Part shown: positions 49,011 through 60,216 of the stretch, piece by piece | Numbering within the stretch: position 1 is the first letter of the stretch | Layout of the letters: each line of letters begins with the position of its first letter | DNA from: Epiperipatus broadwayi | Taxonomy: Eukaryota > Onychophora > Udeonychophora > Euonychophora > Peripatidae | Assembly (NCBI GenBank): GCA_028023455.1 | Contig: JAQFVV010012420.1 | Coordinates: 8,757,194 to 8,821,193, forward strand | Length of the DNA: 64,000 nt | Direction of reading: 5' to 3' | Program-made: the position numbers and the translations under genes | The notes under the pieces: generated by a model | Databases searched by the model: none | Told to the model about the DNA's origin: nothing | Seen by the model: the letters and a program-made list of their open reading frames with translations, nothing else

Positions 49011-50448
49011 TGTAACACTATGGGGAAATACAGAGTTGTACCTGGGGTGATGGTCACCAGTATGTGAATATCAACTGACCTAAATTGGTTAGCCATTTGT
49101 AACTCTACAGAAAATTGGGGTTTAAACCATGATGGACCTGAGGAATTGTATTTTTATCCTCAAGTTAAAAATAAATAAAATAAATAACCTTAAGCAAATC
49201 ATGGACTTCTATTACTTATATATAACCAGTTTTATTGGTATCATCAAAAAAACTAAATCCTAGGATATAAGCTGTTATGATGTAAGGTCACACACAACAC
49301 TTCATGAAACAGGAATTGGATAGAATAAAGTAATTAAGACTAGAAAGAATATTTTTAAAACAATGATTTAATATCTGATTAATAACAACAAAAGTAACAA
49401 TGACATAATAGTATGACACTTCAAACACCCATTTCATCAAAAAAATACATTTTTACAAAAATTACATTAACCAACCAATTAATTTTTATTCAGGGTATAA
49501 CTTTAAATTCATTAGCTTTTTTCTTTAAAAAATTTTAAAAAAGTTTGTTAAACATGTTCAAAAAATCAAAGATAGCAATCTTTGATTCTACCCAAAAAGC
49601 AAATTGAGAGAAAAAAGCAAAACAACTTAGCTTTATAGCAGATTATAGTTTTTTTTAAAAAAAAAAAAAAGCTATTTTACCATTTGTAAAAAAAATTGAC
49701 TGGGTTTTTAAAAAAATATGTCTAATAATTTGGAATATTTTAAATTAGTAAAATATTTACTGTTATCAATTTTTATACAACACAAAAAAACTTATTGCAT
49801 TTATGAAACAGAAAAAAATTTCTATTAATAAAAAAATAATGTGCACATGTAATGAAAAATAATGCCTCTAGCCAAGGCTTTACTGCTTGTGGAGGTATTT
49901 TCCAGTTGCTTCTGATGGAGTTTCTCCCTGAATGCTTTTAAATATGGGCCTGTTTAAATTTGTTCTTTCCTGGGTCTGTAGCAATTCCAGGAAAATGAAA
50001 ACTATCAAATTTTGTCCATTTGGTTGTCCTCTTAAATTTCCAGATGAGACAGATGTAGAGACAAAGACTTATGTTCTTGGTTGAAGGCCAGGTTGCAGAC
50101 TACTTTAGTGGTATACTCTCTTCTTTATATTTTTATTCCAGTGAAAGTTGGTTACACGAAGGAAGGTGATGCCTAGCTTTTAGCTAAACTTAGCACATGG
50201 TTTTTATTGTACCAAACCATTTCTAGAGCTAAACTCATAGTATGCTAAAAGCTGGATTTAAAACTTCACTGCTTTCTCTTCAACAGTTAAGTTAGAAATA
50301 CTTTTTTCTACTATATTTTTTTCAGTAGCAGAATTAATATTTGAATGTTCTCTTCAACAGATAAGTTAGAAAATTTCTATATTTTTTCAGCCAGAGGATT
50401 CAGATTTGACTGCTCTTTTCAACAGTTAAGTTAGCAATAATCTCTTCA
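49011..50448 (-). repeat. 5' LTR of element 2 (right end)
   Basis: Begins TGTAACACTATGGGG and ends TCTCTTCA. It matches 43525-44796 along its length apart from a segment of about 110 bp present only here. It passes directly into the family A hammerhead array. Confidence 0.8.
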
Positions 50449-51511
50449 AACCTCTTCACCTTCCAATTCTTCACACATTTACATCATTGAAAATCTGATG
50501 ATGGAATGTCCAAAGCCCTTGTTGATGCCAATATTGTTCTCATAACTATATTGACTTTTAATCACTCTGACCACTCATATATAGGACCTTAATACAGCCA
50601 TTCAAATACATGGAAAAGGGATAAGTAGAATACAAATTAAATATGGAATATTTAAACACAAGTATATTGTTTATACTGAACTTAATGTAATTTAGAAGGG
50701 AGTTGAACTCAGACTTTCAAGCTCCCTACAGATAAACTGATACACATAATGACATACATATTCATCAGTTGGTTCAGATTATGAAATCAGTACTTAGTTT
50801 ATATTAAGATAGAAAAAATATTCATACTTTAATGGACAGAGTTCAATCTTATACATCTTCCAACTCTTCAACCATCCATATCATTGAAAATCTGAAGATA
50901 GAAAACTCAAAGCCCTTGTTGATGCTGATATTGTTGCCATACCCATGTTGACTTAAAATCACTCTGACCTCTCATATATAAGAACTTAAATATGTTTATT
51001 TAAATACATTCAGAAGAGGGATGGAGAAAATACCAGCTGAATATGTAATATTTAAATTAACAAGTATATTGTCTATACTGAACTTAATGTAATTTAGAAT
51101 GGATTTAAACTCAGACTTTCAAACTCCTCAGACTTTCAAGCTTTTACAGCTATTCACTTCATCTTATACAATAGCTATATGAAGTTCAGTATAGACAATA
51201 TACTTGTATTTATATACTACATATTCAGCATGTATTTTGCCCATCCTTTTTCTGTGTATTTAAATGGACATATCAAGGACCTATCTGTGATGAATCAGAG
51301 TGATTTAAAGTAACCATGGGTTAAACAACAATATTGGCATTAACAAGGGATTTGAGTATTCCATCATCAGATTTTTATTGATATGGATGGCAGAAGAGTT
51401 GTAGGGTGGAGATGATTAAAGTCTGTTCATTAAAATATGAAGATATGCTATCTTAATATAAAATCAGCACTGATTTTATATATATATAAAAGAGATGGGA
51501 GGTGACAATTT

Positions 51512-51560
51512 GGACCAACTTATGAGTGCTGTTTCCACACAAAATATATACATTGGAGAT
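51512..51560 (+). ncRNA. Degenerate hammerhead motif (family A copy 5)
   Basis: Positional equivalent of the other copies: GGACCAA, core box changed to CTTATGA, second core AAAA, and then TATATACATTGG. Stem I (CCAA/TTGG) still pairs, but both core boxes are mutated, so it should be inactive. Confidence 0.6.
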
Positions 51561-51964
51561 TATATATCTTTTTCATATGTATGTGATCATGTGTGCAGTA
51601 GGGAGTTTTAAAATCTCAGTTCAAATTCCATCTAAATTACTTCACATTCAGTCTAGACATTGTACTTGTACTTAAATATTACCTATTTAGCCCATATTTT
51701 GCCCATCCCTCTTCTGTGTAGTTAAATGGACATGTTAAGGTTCTATATGTGAGGGGTCAGAGTGATTTAAAAATCCAACGTGGATATGACAACAACATCA
51801 ACAATGGCTTTGAGTATTCCATCATCAGATTTTCAATGATATGGATGGCTGAAAAGTTGGAAGATGGAGAAGATTGAAGCCCATCTATTAAAGTATGAAT
51901 ACTTTCTATTTTAATACAAACTGAGTACTAATTATATATATGTATGTGTGTGATGTGAAGATCT

Positions 51965-52005
51965 GGACCAACTGGTGAGTGCTGGTTTGGCATGAAGTAC
52001 ATATA
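51965..52005 (+). ncRNA. Degenerate hammerhead motif (family A copy 6)
   Basis: GGACCAA, core CTGGTGA, stem II GTGCTGGTTTGGCAT, and second core GAAG. Stem II is good, but the A6 position is G and the 3' stem I strand is lost. Predicted inactive. Confidence 0.6.
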
Positions 52006-52160
52006 ATGAATATCACTTATCTTTTCTGCATTATGTGGCCATGTGTATCAGTTGTATAAGGTGGAGGGATAGCTGTAGGGAGCTTGAAAGTCTGAGTTCA
52101 AATCCCTTCTAGATTACATTAAATTCAGTATAGACCCTAGTATTTAAATGTTACTATATA

Positions 52161-55100
52161 TTCAAGATTTTATATGAAAATCTTTCTTGAACACAAGGGC
52201 TAAAGAAGTGAATATTAAGTCAGCTAACATATGTAAGACAATTTAAATTGATTGATATTTAAATTTGCAGAGCAGAATCAGTTCTTTTCCATTTTTAAAA
52301 TTCTATATTGTGATTATTAAATATATGCAATGCAGCATTATAATGCTGGCACTATAATTCCTTTTAGTTCTGCTGAGAGGAGATAAACAAATTTCTAATA
52401 CTTTGATCATTATTGGATATTTCTAGACAAAGCTTGTAAGGCTGTATAGATCTTGTCTGTAAATATAAACTAGCACATTACAATGTCAAAATAATGATTA
52501 TATATATACACCGTAGGTAATAAAATAAATTCTACAAGAGTATGTAGATAATTATTAACTGTTACAGTAATAAATTTTGGTATAAAGTAATACTTATTAC
52601 TTTTGCTAAATCGCGCTTTTGATATAGCGTATTAAAAGCACGACTAAAGTGATTATTAGCAAATACATTAGCAAATCCGCTTGCGTATAAACATACATTA
52701 AACTAATCACTGATTATTATAGATATACATATTTGCATGTGTAAGTTGATCTAGAAGTTTGGCTATGTCATTAGATTAAACAACCAGTGCTTGCTAAGAA
52801 TAATGCTATTGGCTCTTATATTTATGGACTTCTTATATTTATGTGCCAAACTTCTTTTACTTTTCGTTTTCTATTATTATTTTCTAGGCAAATAATTGAA
52901 GCATCAGCAGGGTTTAAAGGGATGACCGTGAGAAAAAATCTGATCATTTCTTTAAAGCTGTTGATACTAAAATGATGCTTAGAAAGTAATAATAGAAAAA
53001 AACTGGAACGTCAGCTATTTAGCTACTATATTTTTACTACATGGAAGCTCCCGGAAATAATACTATGAATTCATTTATTCGTGAGAATATTAGAATATAT
53101 ATAAAGTACTATATAAAAAGGTGCTTATAAATATACAAAAGCAACGCAAGAATTTTCAGACATAAAATTAAAATATAACAGATTAAAAATTTAAAAGAGG
53201 AAATGTATAAGTGAGTAAAAGATAAAACAATATTTAAATGGCCCAATTGCAGGCCTTTCCAATAGTTTCTCATGGAAGAACAATAAAAGAAAAGTATTAC
53301 ATAGCAGGAAGAAGGTCTGAATTTTTTTCATTCTTGTTTTACCCTTTAGTTACAAATAATTGAAGACCCACTTACTGATTGATATTGGATGGTTATCTGA
53401 ATTAGCTGTGGTTGAAAAAAGTATTTATTGATGTGTGTATATTATGTCTTGATAAACAATTTTATGCAACATTTTGTAATCATAAAAATGAAAAGCTGAT
53501 GTCTAAATGGAATATCCAAAAAAATCTTAACATTTTAATTTCAAAATTATTGGAAATTTTTATAACTTTGCAAATCTATAAATTGCATGTCTTATTTTAT
53601 AGATGCTTCTATGATTACAATTTTTAAAATAAAAGAAATAAAAAATTAACTATTACAATGAAATTCATTACCATTCATAGGAGCAAAGATAATTTTAATA
53701 ATTTCGTTAAATAAGCTGCTTCCAGTAATAGAAGAATAATTATCAGAGACACATTGCTTTAGAAAATAAAAAAACATTATGGATTTGATTTTCATTGCTA
53801 AAAGGCATTTGATTTAGTTAATTAAAAAGATATGTGGCATTCTTTGAAGTTGTTCAGCTTTATACTATTTGTATTTCTTTGCTGCTACATGAAAATGTGA
53901 GGAAAAGTGTTATCACTGGATGGCGTTAAATGTGAGATATTGTCTTAAATAGAAATATGTAATACCTTCAACTTTGTTGTCCATTCTTATAATTATGTCT
54001 TTGGAATAGTTTATAGTTGACTTTGTGCAGTCTCTCTTTGTTAATTTAAAGCATGATCTACAGAACATTAAAATGTTATTAATGCCAATAAAAACTTTGA
54101 CTTAGCAATTACTATTTAAAGCACTCAAATGCAGTATCTTAGTGATTATCTATTTTTTTAGAAAATTTAATTCAGATAATTGTCAACTTGAGAATATATG
54201 AGTAAAATTAATTATCTTGATAATCTTTTATTTATAAAAGTGAACTTCGATGTTGAGCTGTATCAAAACTAGTGTTGTTGCTATTAACAAATTAAAAGAT
54301 ACATTCAAATATAGCCTTTTAAGCTAATTAAATTAAAAGATAGTGTTTTTCATTATAGTGATATAATTACTAGATTATATTACTTGTATAAAGTTCTGTT
54401 ATTTCAAAAAAAATATTACCTAGAAGTGGTTCAGGAACTATCTATCACTGGAAAATTTAGCATTGAAAATATTTTTATTTAAGAATGCTTCAAAATACAA
54501 TTATGATGGCAAAATCAGAAAAACAATGTTTTTCAGTTTGCTGAATGTAATCATATTGTATCTATTAACTGAACTTGTATTTAAAAGAGGCAGAGCCATT
54601 TACATTTTAAAGATCAACCCAAACATTGCTCTAAAAAAATGTAAATTGTATTGCTTTAATTCAGAGGAAATGACTGAGGGCAGATTGTAATAGCAAACTA
54701 TTATTATGCAATATATTAAATCCTCTTTAAAAAAAGAAAACTTTATTACATGATAAGTTAAAAGTCATATAAACAAGAAGTCAAAAAGTGACTCAATGAC
54801 CCAAATGTGACATGTGGATGCATTTGCACAAATTTGTGTGAGTCTTTGGAAGACACATTTTGTAAGTTTTGGGTTTTTTTTTATCTATTCTTTGTGTGTG
54901 AAGTCAGAATGGCTACACTCTTTTGCAAATGTCTTCTGATTCTAAAAATATTTCTGTCTGTCTACATCTATAAAATATTTGTGTATGGTATGAACTAATA
55001 TAAAATTTGACAAATTTAATAAAAACAAAGTTTAATAAAATGAATAAAAATAATAATGCCGCCATTTTATTTAGCAAAAGTAATTAATTTAAATTCAGTT

Positions 55101-58100
55101 TATTTTGTAAAAAAATTTTTTTTTCATTTTTTTTTCCATTAGTTATATATATTTGTAATATATTTGTTAATTCTATGAAATGCTATTTACAACTACTATT
55201 TAAATATTTAGTATCTATGCAAATATGCATTACTATATCCTTATATCATCTTTTTCCATTTTAAAATGTGATTTACATGTTGTACGAAATTATTTGGAAT
55301 TATTTACTTTATGTAATTAATATACCAGAACAAAAGAACTCACAAATTTGGAACTCAAATAGCTCTGTGTAGTTTAACACATTGATAGATTGATGGATTC
55401 AAGAGCTAAGAATGTTCACGATTGAAGCTCAATCTGACAATTCTTTTTTTTAATTCAAATGAGAATAAATCTGCCAGCATTGGAAAACTAACCCCAATGC
55501 TGGACATATATTATCATTCGTCAACATAATCCTTTGTTTTCAAGAAGAGAATTTACAATGATACAATTATTATATATGATTGAAAGCAATTTTTTTTTTG
55601 ATCTGTGCATCACAAGGCACTGCATTAAATACCATAATGCAATTAAGTTAGGAATTTATCTTTCTGATTATATTATATATAAAGGTGGGATTTTATAAAG
55701 ATATTCAGCACCAATCCATAGAATTACTGTACTTTGATTTTTTCAAGCTGGATTAATTATTCAAAAAACATCACATCTAATAATTATGTATATTTTATCT
55801 TTGATATTTTAAAATGAATCAAATGAAAGCCACTTAATATGAATAATATTCAAATCTCTTTTATTTGAGATTAATTATATTAGGACTTGAGACAGATGAT
55901 GAAGAATATTTTTTATGAAATTAGTTCTGTGACCCACAATTTAGAACTTGTCTATTATAGATAAAATTTTATATCTTAAGTAAATAATGAGTCATAGATG
56001 GTGCTTAAATGTTCTTGTTCCTAACAATGTACTTATTTTAATTTACGCAAAAGCAGACAAGTTATTACAATTATACAAAGATGCATTCAATCTGAATTGA
56101 AACGTAATCAACATGAAAATTGTAGTTTTGGAAAACACAACTCCTTTCTTCTTGATAGAAAACTGAATACTGTTATAAATCAGCAATCTTTAAAAATAAA
56201 TTTAAGCGAATTATTGTTGACTTAGCATTTAGTTACTAAATATAAACATGGCAGTTATCAAGAAAATAATATTCAATATTTCCAAATTCTTTAAAACTGT
56301 TTTAAAATTAAGAAACAGAAAATAGAAAGAAAAAAATTAAAATAATTGATTTTCGAAAAAAGTGTGACAAAAAACATGCAACTGTCGTCTAACAATGCTT
56401 TGGGCAAATAAAAATAGTATGATATACAAAGAGAAAATCAGTGAGGTTAAGGAACAATTAAGTTCAAAAATGAAGCTTTGAAAAGAATATATACTAAAGC
56501 AAAGATCAGAGTAGATTTTGGACAAGCAAAAAATGCATGGTATGTATAACAGAATCTGTACCAATAAATACTCCATAATGTAAATTGAGAAAACTAAGCG
56601 AGTTGATTTTGTTCTTTCAGAAATTATTTAACAAAAAAAAAGTTTATAGAATACGTGAAATATATTTTAAATGAATTGATATGGAAATAAGTACTTTGAA
56701 AAAGTAATGAAAAATAAAAATGATAATGCATATGGATCTGGGAAGGATTAATTGACAATTGATAAAAGAAAAAAGATAATTATCCTAAATATAAAATTTT
56801 TCAATAAAAATATATTAAAACTAAATATTAAAAGAACTGAAATTGAAATACATTTTTCAAAAAGAAAATAGACCGAATTGTTTTTATAGAATATCTCTCA
56901 CTTTTTCAGCCATCATTAAAAACAAGCAGGATTTATGCTGCTTATTTCCTTCTGAAATATCTCATGTAAATTATATATTTACACTTATGTAAATACTGTA
57001 AAATTGAATAAATTAACCATAAACAATTGATTATATAAACAGAAATTAATAATTATGGAAAACCTACATTATAGTGTTACAAGAAGAAACTTAAGACGGT
57101 TTATTGTATGGCAACACATTTTTAAAATTAAATTGTGCATAAAGCATATAAAAGTAATAATAAAAAATTAATGAGCTGCATGATTTTTTCACAGTTCTTT
57201 GAAATCAGAAAAGAACTATTGCAAAGATGACCAATATCACCTATTCTGCTTAAAATACTAGATATAAATCTAAGATCACTCTCTTAATAAATATAAAACA
57301 ACTATATAAAAATATCAGATAGAAATAATTGCATCTTCTACTTTTGCTAGATATCAGTACAGATATTCTATTTTAAAAATATAAAATTTTTATCAAATAA
57401 TCTAGAAGAGGTGTTTATTGTTGGAGAAAGAATAAGAAAGATGGATAAATTTTGTTACCTATGATCAATTTTTAAAAAAAAAATAAAACATAAAATTTAT
57501 AAAGTACAAAGAGAAGTGGTACAAAAGCCAATAATACACTAAGCACTATATTGTGAAACAGAAACATCCTCAACAGAATTTAGAACAAAAATCATTATTA
57601 ATATGTTGATTCAGTAGAGTATTTTTCTTTGCTTGGCAGTAATAGAGTCAATGAACAAAAAATATGATTAATTTCTGTCAGTTGAAATGAATTTTTGGAG
57701 TTTATTAGCAAAATAAATCAAGACAATATATATGAGTAAAAATAACAATAGTGGGGGACATTATATAAATAAGACTGCGATAGCATGGACATTGTTGGAG
57801 GAGAATGCTACATGAATGCTAATAGTGATTAAAAAGATATTAAATGGAAAGAAGATAAGAAAGACCATTGATTAATTTGTACAATACATACTAAAATGTA
57901 CTATAAAATGTGAGACAAAAAAGAAAAAAAGTTATAGCTACAATTGGAAAAATAATATTGAATATATGTTTGTTTTGTTTTCTTTTTTGGTATTGACAAA
58001 GTTTATTATTAATATTTTTATCATTATCATCATCAAAAAATTTGAGACTGTTGTTTGTAAGCTCTACTTTATCACTTTTGAATACAATTTGTACAGTGGT

Positions 58101-58639
58101 CTTTAAAATAATTCATGATATAATTCATCTACTATATGAATCCTAAACAAATTTGCTATATAATTAAATCAAATATTTTTTATGAAATGGTAATATTTTT
58201 AAGATTACTATGTTCATCTAAAAATTATTTTTAATTCTCAGTTTCATAGAGTCTGATATCTCATTTTATATTAAATGGTTCTATTTCTAACTCAGGTGAT
58301 CTTTCTCTACTTGAAAATTATCTATGAATATCAGTCTGAATCTAAACAAAGTACTTTTAACATCCTTTATCTTTGATTGCTAATTACAGCCATAATTTAT
58401 TTTGTTTGTAAATATATATAAAAACACCATTCGTATATATATGCTTCACATTCTGCTTTCAAGAAATTCTAAACAATGTTTCAATTAAGAATTCCAAAGC
58501 TTCTGAGGATGAAGATCATGGTATTATTCTGGTCTTAAATTCAAAAGTAAAACTAATAATCTTACCACATTGATTAAAATATGTTAGTGAGAACTTCATC
58601 CATGTTTATTTAGTATGAGAGTAATCATACAATAATAAC
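52161..58639. other. AT-rich non-coding DNA, nothing recognised
   Basis: About 6.5 kb with only small ORFs of no coding character (for example 53412-53627 and 54463-54690). 52600-52700 contains a few CpG-bearing words (ATCGCGCTTTTG, CCGCTTGCG), unusual in this window and possibly unique host DNA. Confidence 0.5.
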
Positions 58640-59756
58640 AAATATATAAATTCAACATTCCTTTTCTTTTTAAAACTTGTTTTTATTCCAACTATAATTT
58701 TCTTTCTCCTTCCAATACAACGTTTCAACTACATTCTGTAGTCATTATCAAGTTTCCTTAAAAAATAATAATAATAATAAAATAAATAAATAAAAATAAA
58801 AAACAAAAATAATAACACAAATAAATAAAATATTAATACATTCCAAATATATAATATTTAATTAAAACCATAATATTATTATAATCTACAAATACAATTA
58901 TTTACCTCCTTCCCTATCTTTAATTATTTCTTTTAAATTACCTTTATAAATTAATACTCTTCTTATATAAATTTATTATCTTTTCTCTAAATCTTTACCC
59001 ATTAACATTCTTTTTATAATCCCCCCCCCCTTTTTTTATTTTTATATATTATTCCTATATTATCTTATTTTTTATCTCTATTTATTAACATTCTATTTAA
59101 TACTGGTTTATACTGATCTATATATACTTCCTCTTTTTTTATTCTCTCTTTAAAATTTGTAACGCATTCCAATGGCCTTATATCAAAATTTTCATGCTTA
59201 AATTCCTTTTTATGAATATATATAGCAGATTTTTTATCATTAAAGAGAGAATAAAAAAAGAGGAAGTATATATAGATCAGTATAAACCAGTATTAAATAG
59301 AATGTTAATAAATAGAGATAAAAAATAAGATAATATAGGAATAATATATAAAAATAAAAAAAAAAGGGGGGGGGGATTATAAAAAGAATGTTAATGGGTA
59401 AAGATTTAGAGAAAAGATAATAAATTTATATAAGAAGAGTATTAATTTATAAAGGTAATTTAAAAGAAATAATTAAAGATAGGGAAGGAGGTAAATAATT
59501 GTATTTGTGGATTACAATAATATTATGGTTTTAATTAAATATTATATATTTGGAATGTATTAATATTTTATTTATTTGTGTTATTATTTTTGTTTTTTAT
59601 TTTTATTTATTTATTTTATTATTATTATTATTTTTTAAGGAAACTTGATAATGACTACAGAATGTAGTTGAAACGTTGTATTGGAAGGAGAAAGAAAATT
59701 ATAGTTGGAATAAAAACAAGTTTTAAAAAGAAAAGGAATGTTGAATTTATATATTT
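58640..59756. mobile_element. Second Penelope-like head-to-head hairpin
   Basis: Arms 58640-59152 and 59241-59756 are near-perfect reverse complements around an 88-base loop. Outer ends share AAAACTTGTTTTTATT with the hairpin at 18410-19673, and the conserved GAAACG stem motif is at the same relative place (59650-59679 and mirror). The minus copy runs further 5' than the plus copy, which accounts for the loop: two 5'-truncated copies of different length joined head-to-head. It includes a C10 run (about 59023-59032) and its mirror G10. Confidence 0.72.
59065..59238 (-). pseudogene. GIY-YIG endonuclease C-terminal fragment (Penelope-like)
   Basis: A 57-codon open stretch across the hairpin loop ends at a TAA. 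It includes SAIYIHKKEFKHENFDIRPL and ERIKKEEVYIDQYKPVLNR. The last segment matches the GIY-YIG C-terminal pattern (E-x-YI-x(3)-KP-x-LN) and aligns with the fragment at 19013-19111. The right arm repeats the last two thirds on the plus strand (59241 onward). The GIY and YIG strands and the RT are missing, so the Penelope-like assignment is an inference from this motif plus structure. Confidence 0.58.
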
Positions 59757-59859
59757 ATTATCATGGAGCTATAATTTAAAAAGAAAAAGAAGTGAAAAGA
59801 TGTGTATACAATAATAACAGTTGGAACAATAATAACATATATATATAATAAAACAAGTT

Positions 59860-60152
59860 ATAAATTTTGTAACTTGCTTTTAAGCTTGCATTTAAATGAT
59901 CACTAGATGGAACTTATCAATAGCTCTAAACAAGCTTTATTTTTATAAGTGCTGAAAGAAAAACAATTCAAAATTTTTATTGTTATGTCCCTACCTCCAG
60001 ACCAATTGGTTTTAAGCTTATGGCTTACCTCAGTGGAGGGTTGGGACTCTAGAAACTAGATCTAAAATACTAACTCAAAAGTCATTACTTATAAAACACG
60101 TTTCTATTAATTTGAAAGTCTGAACTTTTTAGACACATAAATATCTTCAAAT

Positions 60153-60156
<4 letters not shown>
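59860..60156 (-). mobile_element. Family B hammerhead repeat, single diverged copy
   Basis: Homologous to 42936-43350 (shared GAAACTAGATCTAAA and TTTCTATTA.TTTG segments). Sequence is diverged but collinear, and it is flanked by AT microsatellites on both sides, as at the first locus. Confidence 0.7.
59990..60041 (-). ncRNA. Hammerhead ribozyme motif, type I (family B copy 2)
   Basis: On the minus strand: stem I CCTCCA (60039-60034) against TGGAGG (59999-59994), perfect; core CTGAGGT (A9 changed to T); stem II TAAGC/GCTTA; second core AAAA (G changed to A); stem III ACCAATTGGT (60010-60001); cleavage base C at 60000. Stems I and III differ from copy 1 but still pair, while two core bases are lost. 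Confidence 0.7.

Positions 60157-60215
<59 letters not shown>
60157..60215. repeat. (AT)n-(AG)n microsatellite
   Basis: About 36 bp of AT repeats pass directly into about 24 bp of AG repeats. Confidence 0.95.

Positions 60216-60216
<1 letters not shown>

Larger units (their letters stand above)
43525..50448 (-). mobile_element. Older gag-only LTR retrotransposon (LTR element 2)
   Basis: Direct repeats 43525-44796 and 49011-50448 (TGTAA...CTATGGGG to CTCT(C/T)CA; ends TG and CA) enclose 4.2 kb with a broken gag on the minus strand, so the 5' LTR is on the right. A primer-binding-like site adjoins it. No RT, RNase H or integrase is seen. The LTRs differ at many positions, and the left one lacks about 110 bp, so it is older than element 1. 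No polypurine tract or target duplication is evident, which suggests rearranged ends. The gag is homologous to that of element 1 although the LTRs are not similar. Confidence 0.78.
50449..52160. mobile_element. Array of family A hammerhead repeats in both orientations
   Basis: About two units on the minus strand (50449-51180; GAAAATCTGA near 50488 and 50885, spacing 397 bp) meet about two units on the plus strand (51190-52160; ribozymes spaced 453 bp). The halves are inverted around about 51185. Plus units repeat body, ribozyme and tRNA-like region in the same order as 17240-17700: an A-like box TGTATCAGTTG at 52044-52054, and B boxes at 51619-51629 and 52096-52106. One minus unit keeps a B box (GTTCAACTCCC, reverse of 50701-50711) and CTGATGA (near 50769-50763) but has lost the rest of its ribozyme. 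Confidence 0.75.

Noticed and set aside
50484-50515. CTGATGATGGAA in the body of family A units as a second hammerhead
   Set aside because: No GAAA box with an intervening stem follows it. It is a conserved body sequence, not a ribozyme.
59640-59690. Full hammerhead ribozyme in the Penelope-like hairpins
   Set aside because: The stem and GAAAC are present, but the first core box reads CTTGATAATGA or CTTGAAAAAGA and no stem I partner is clear. Kept only as a structured motif.
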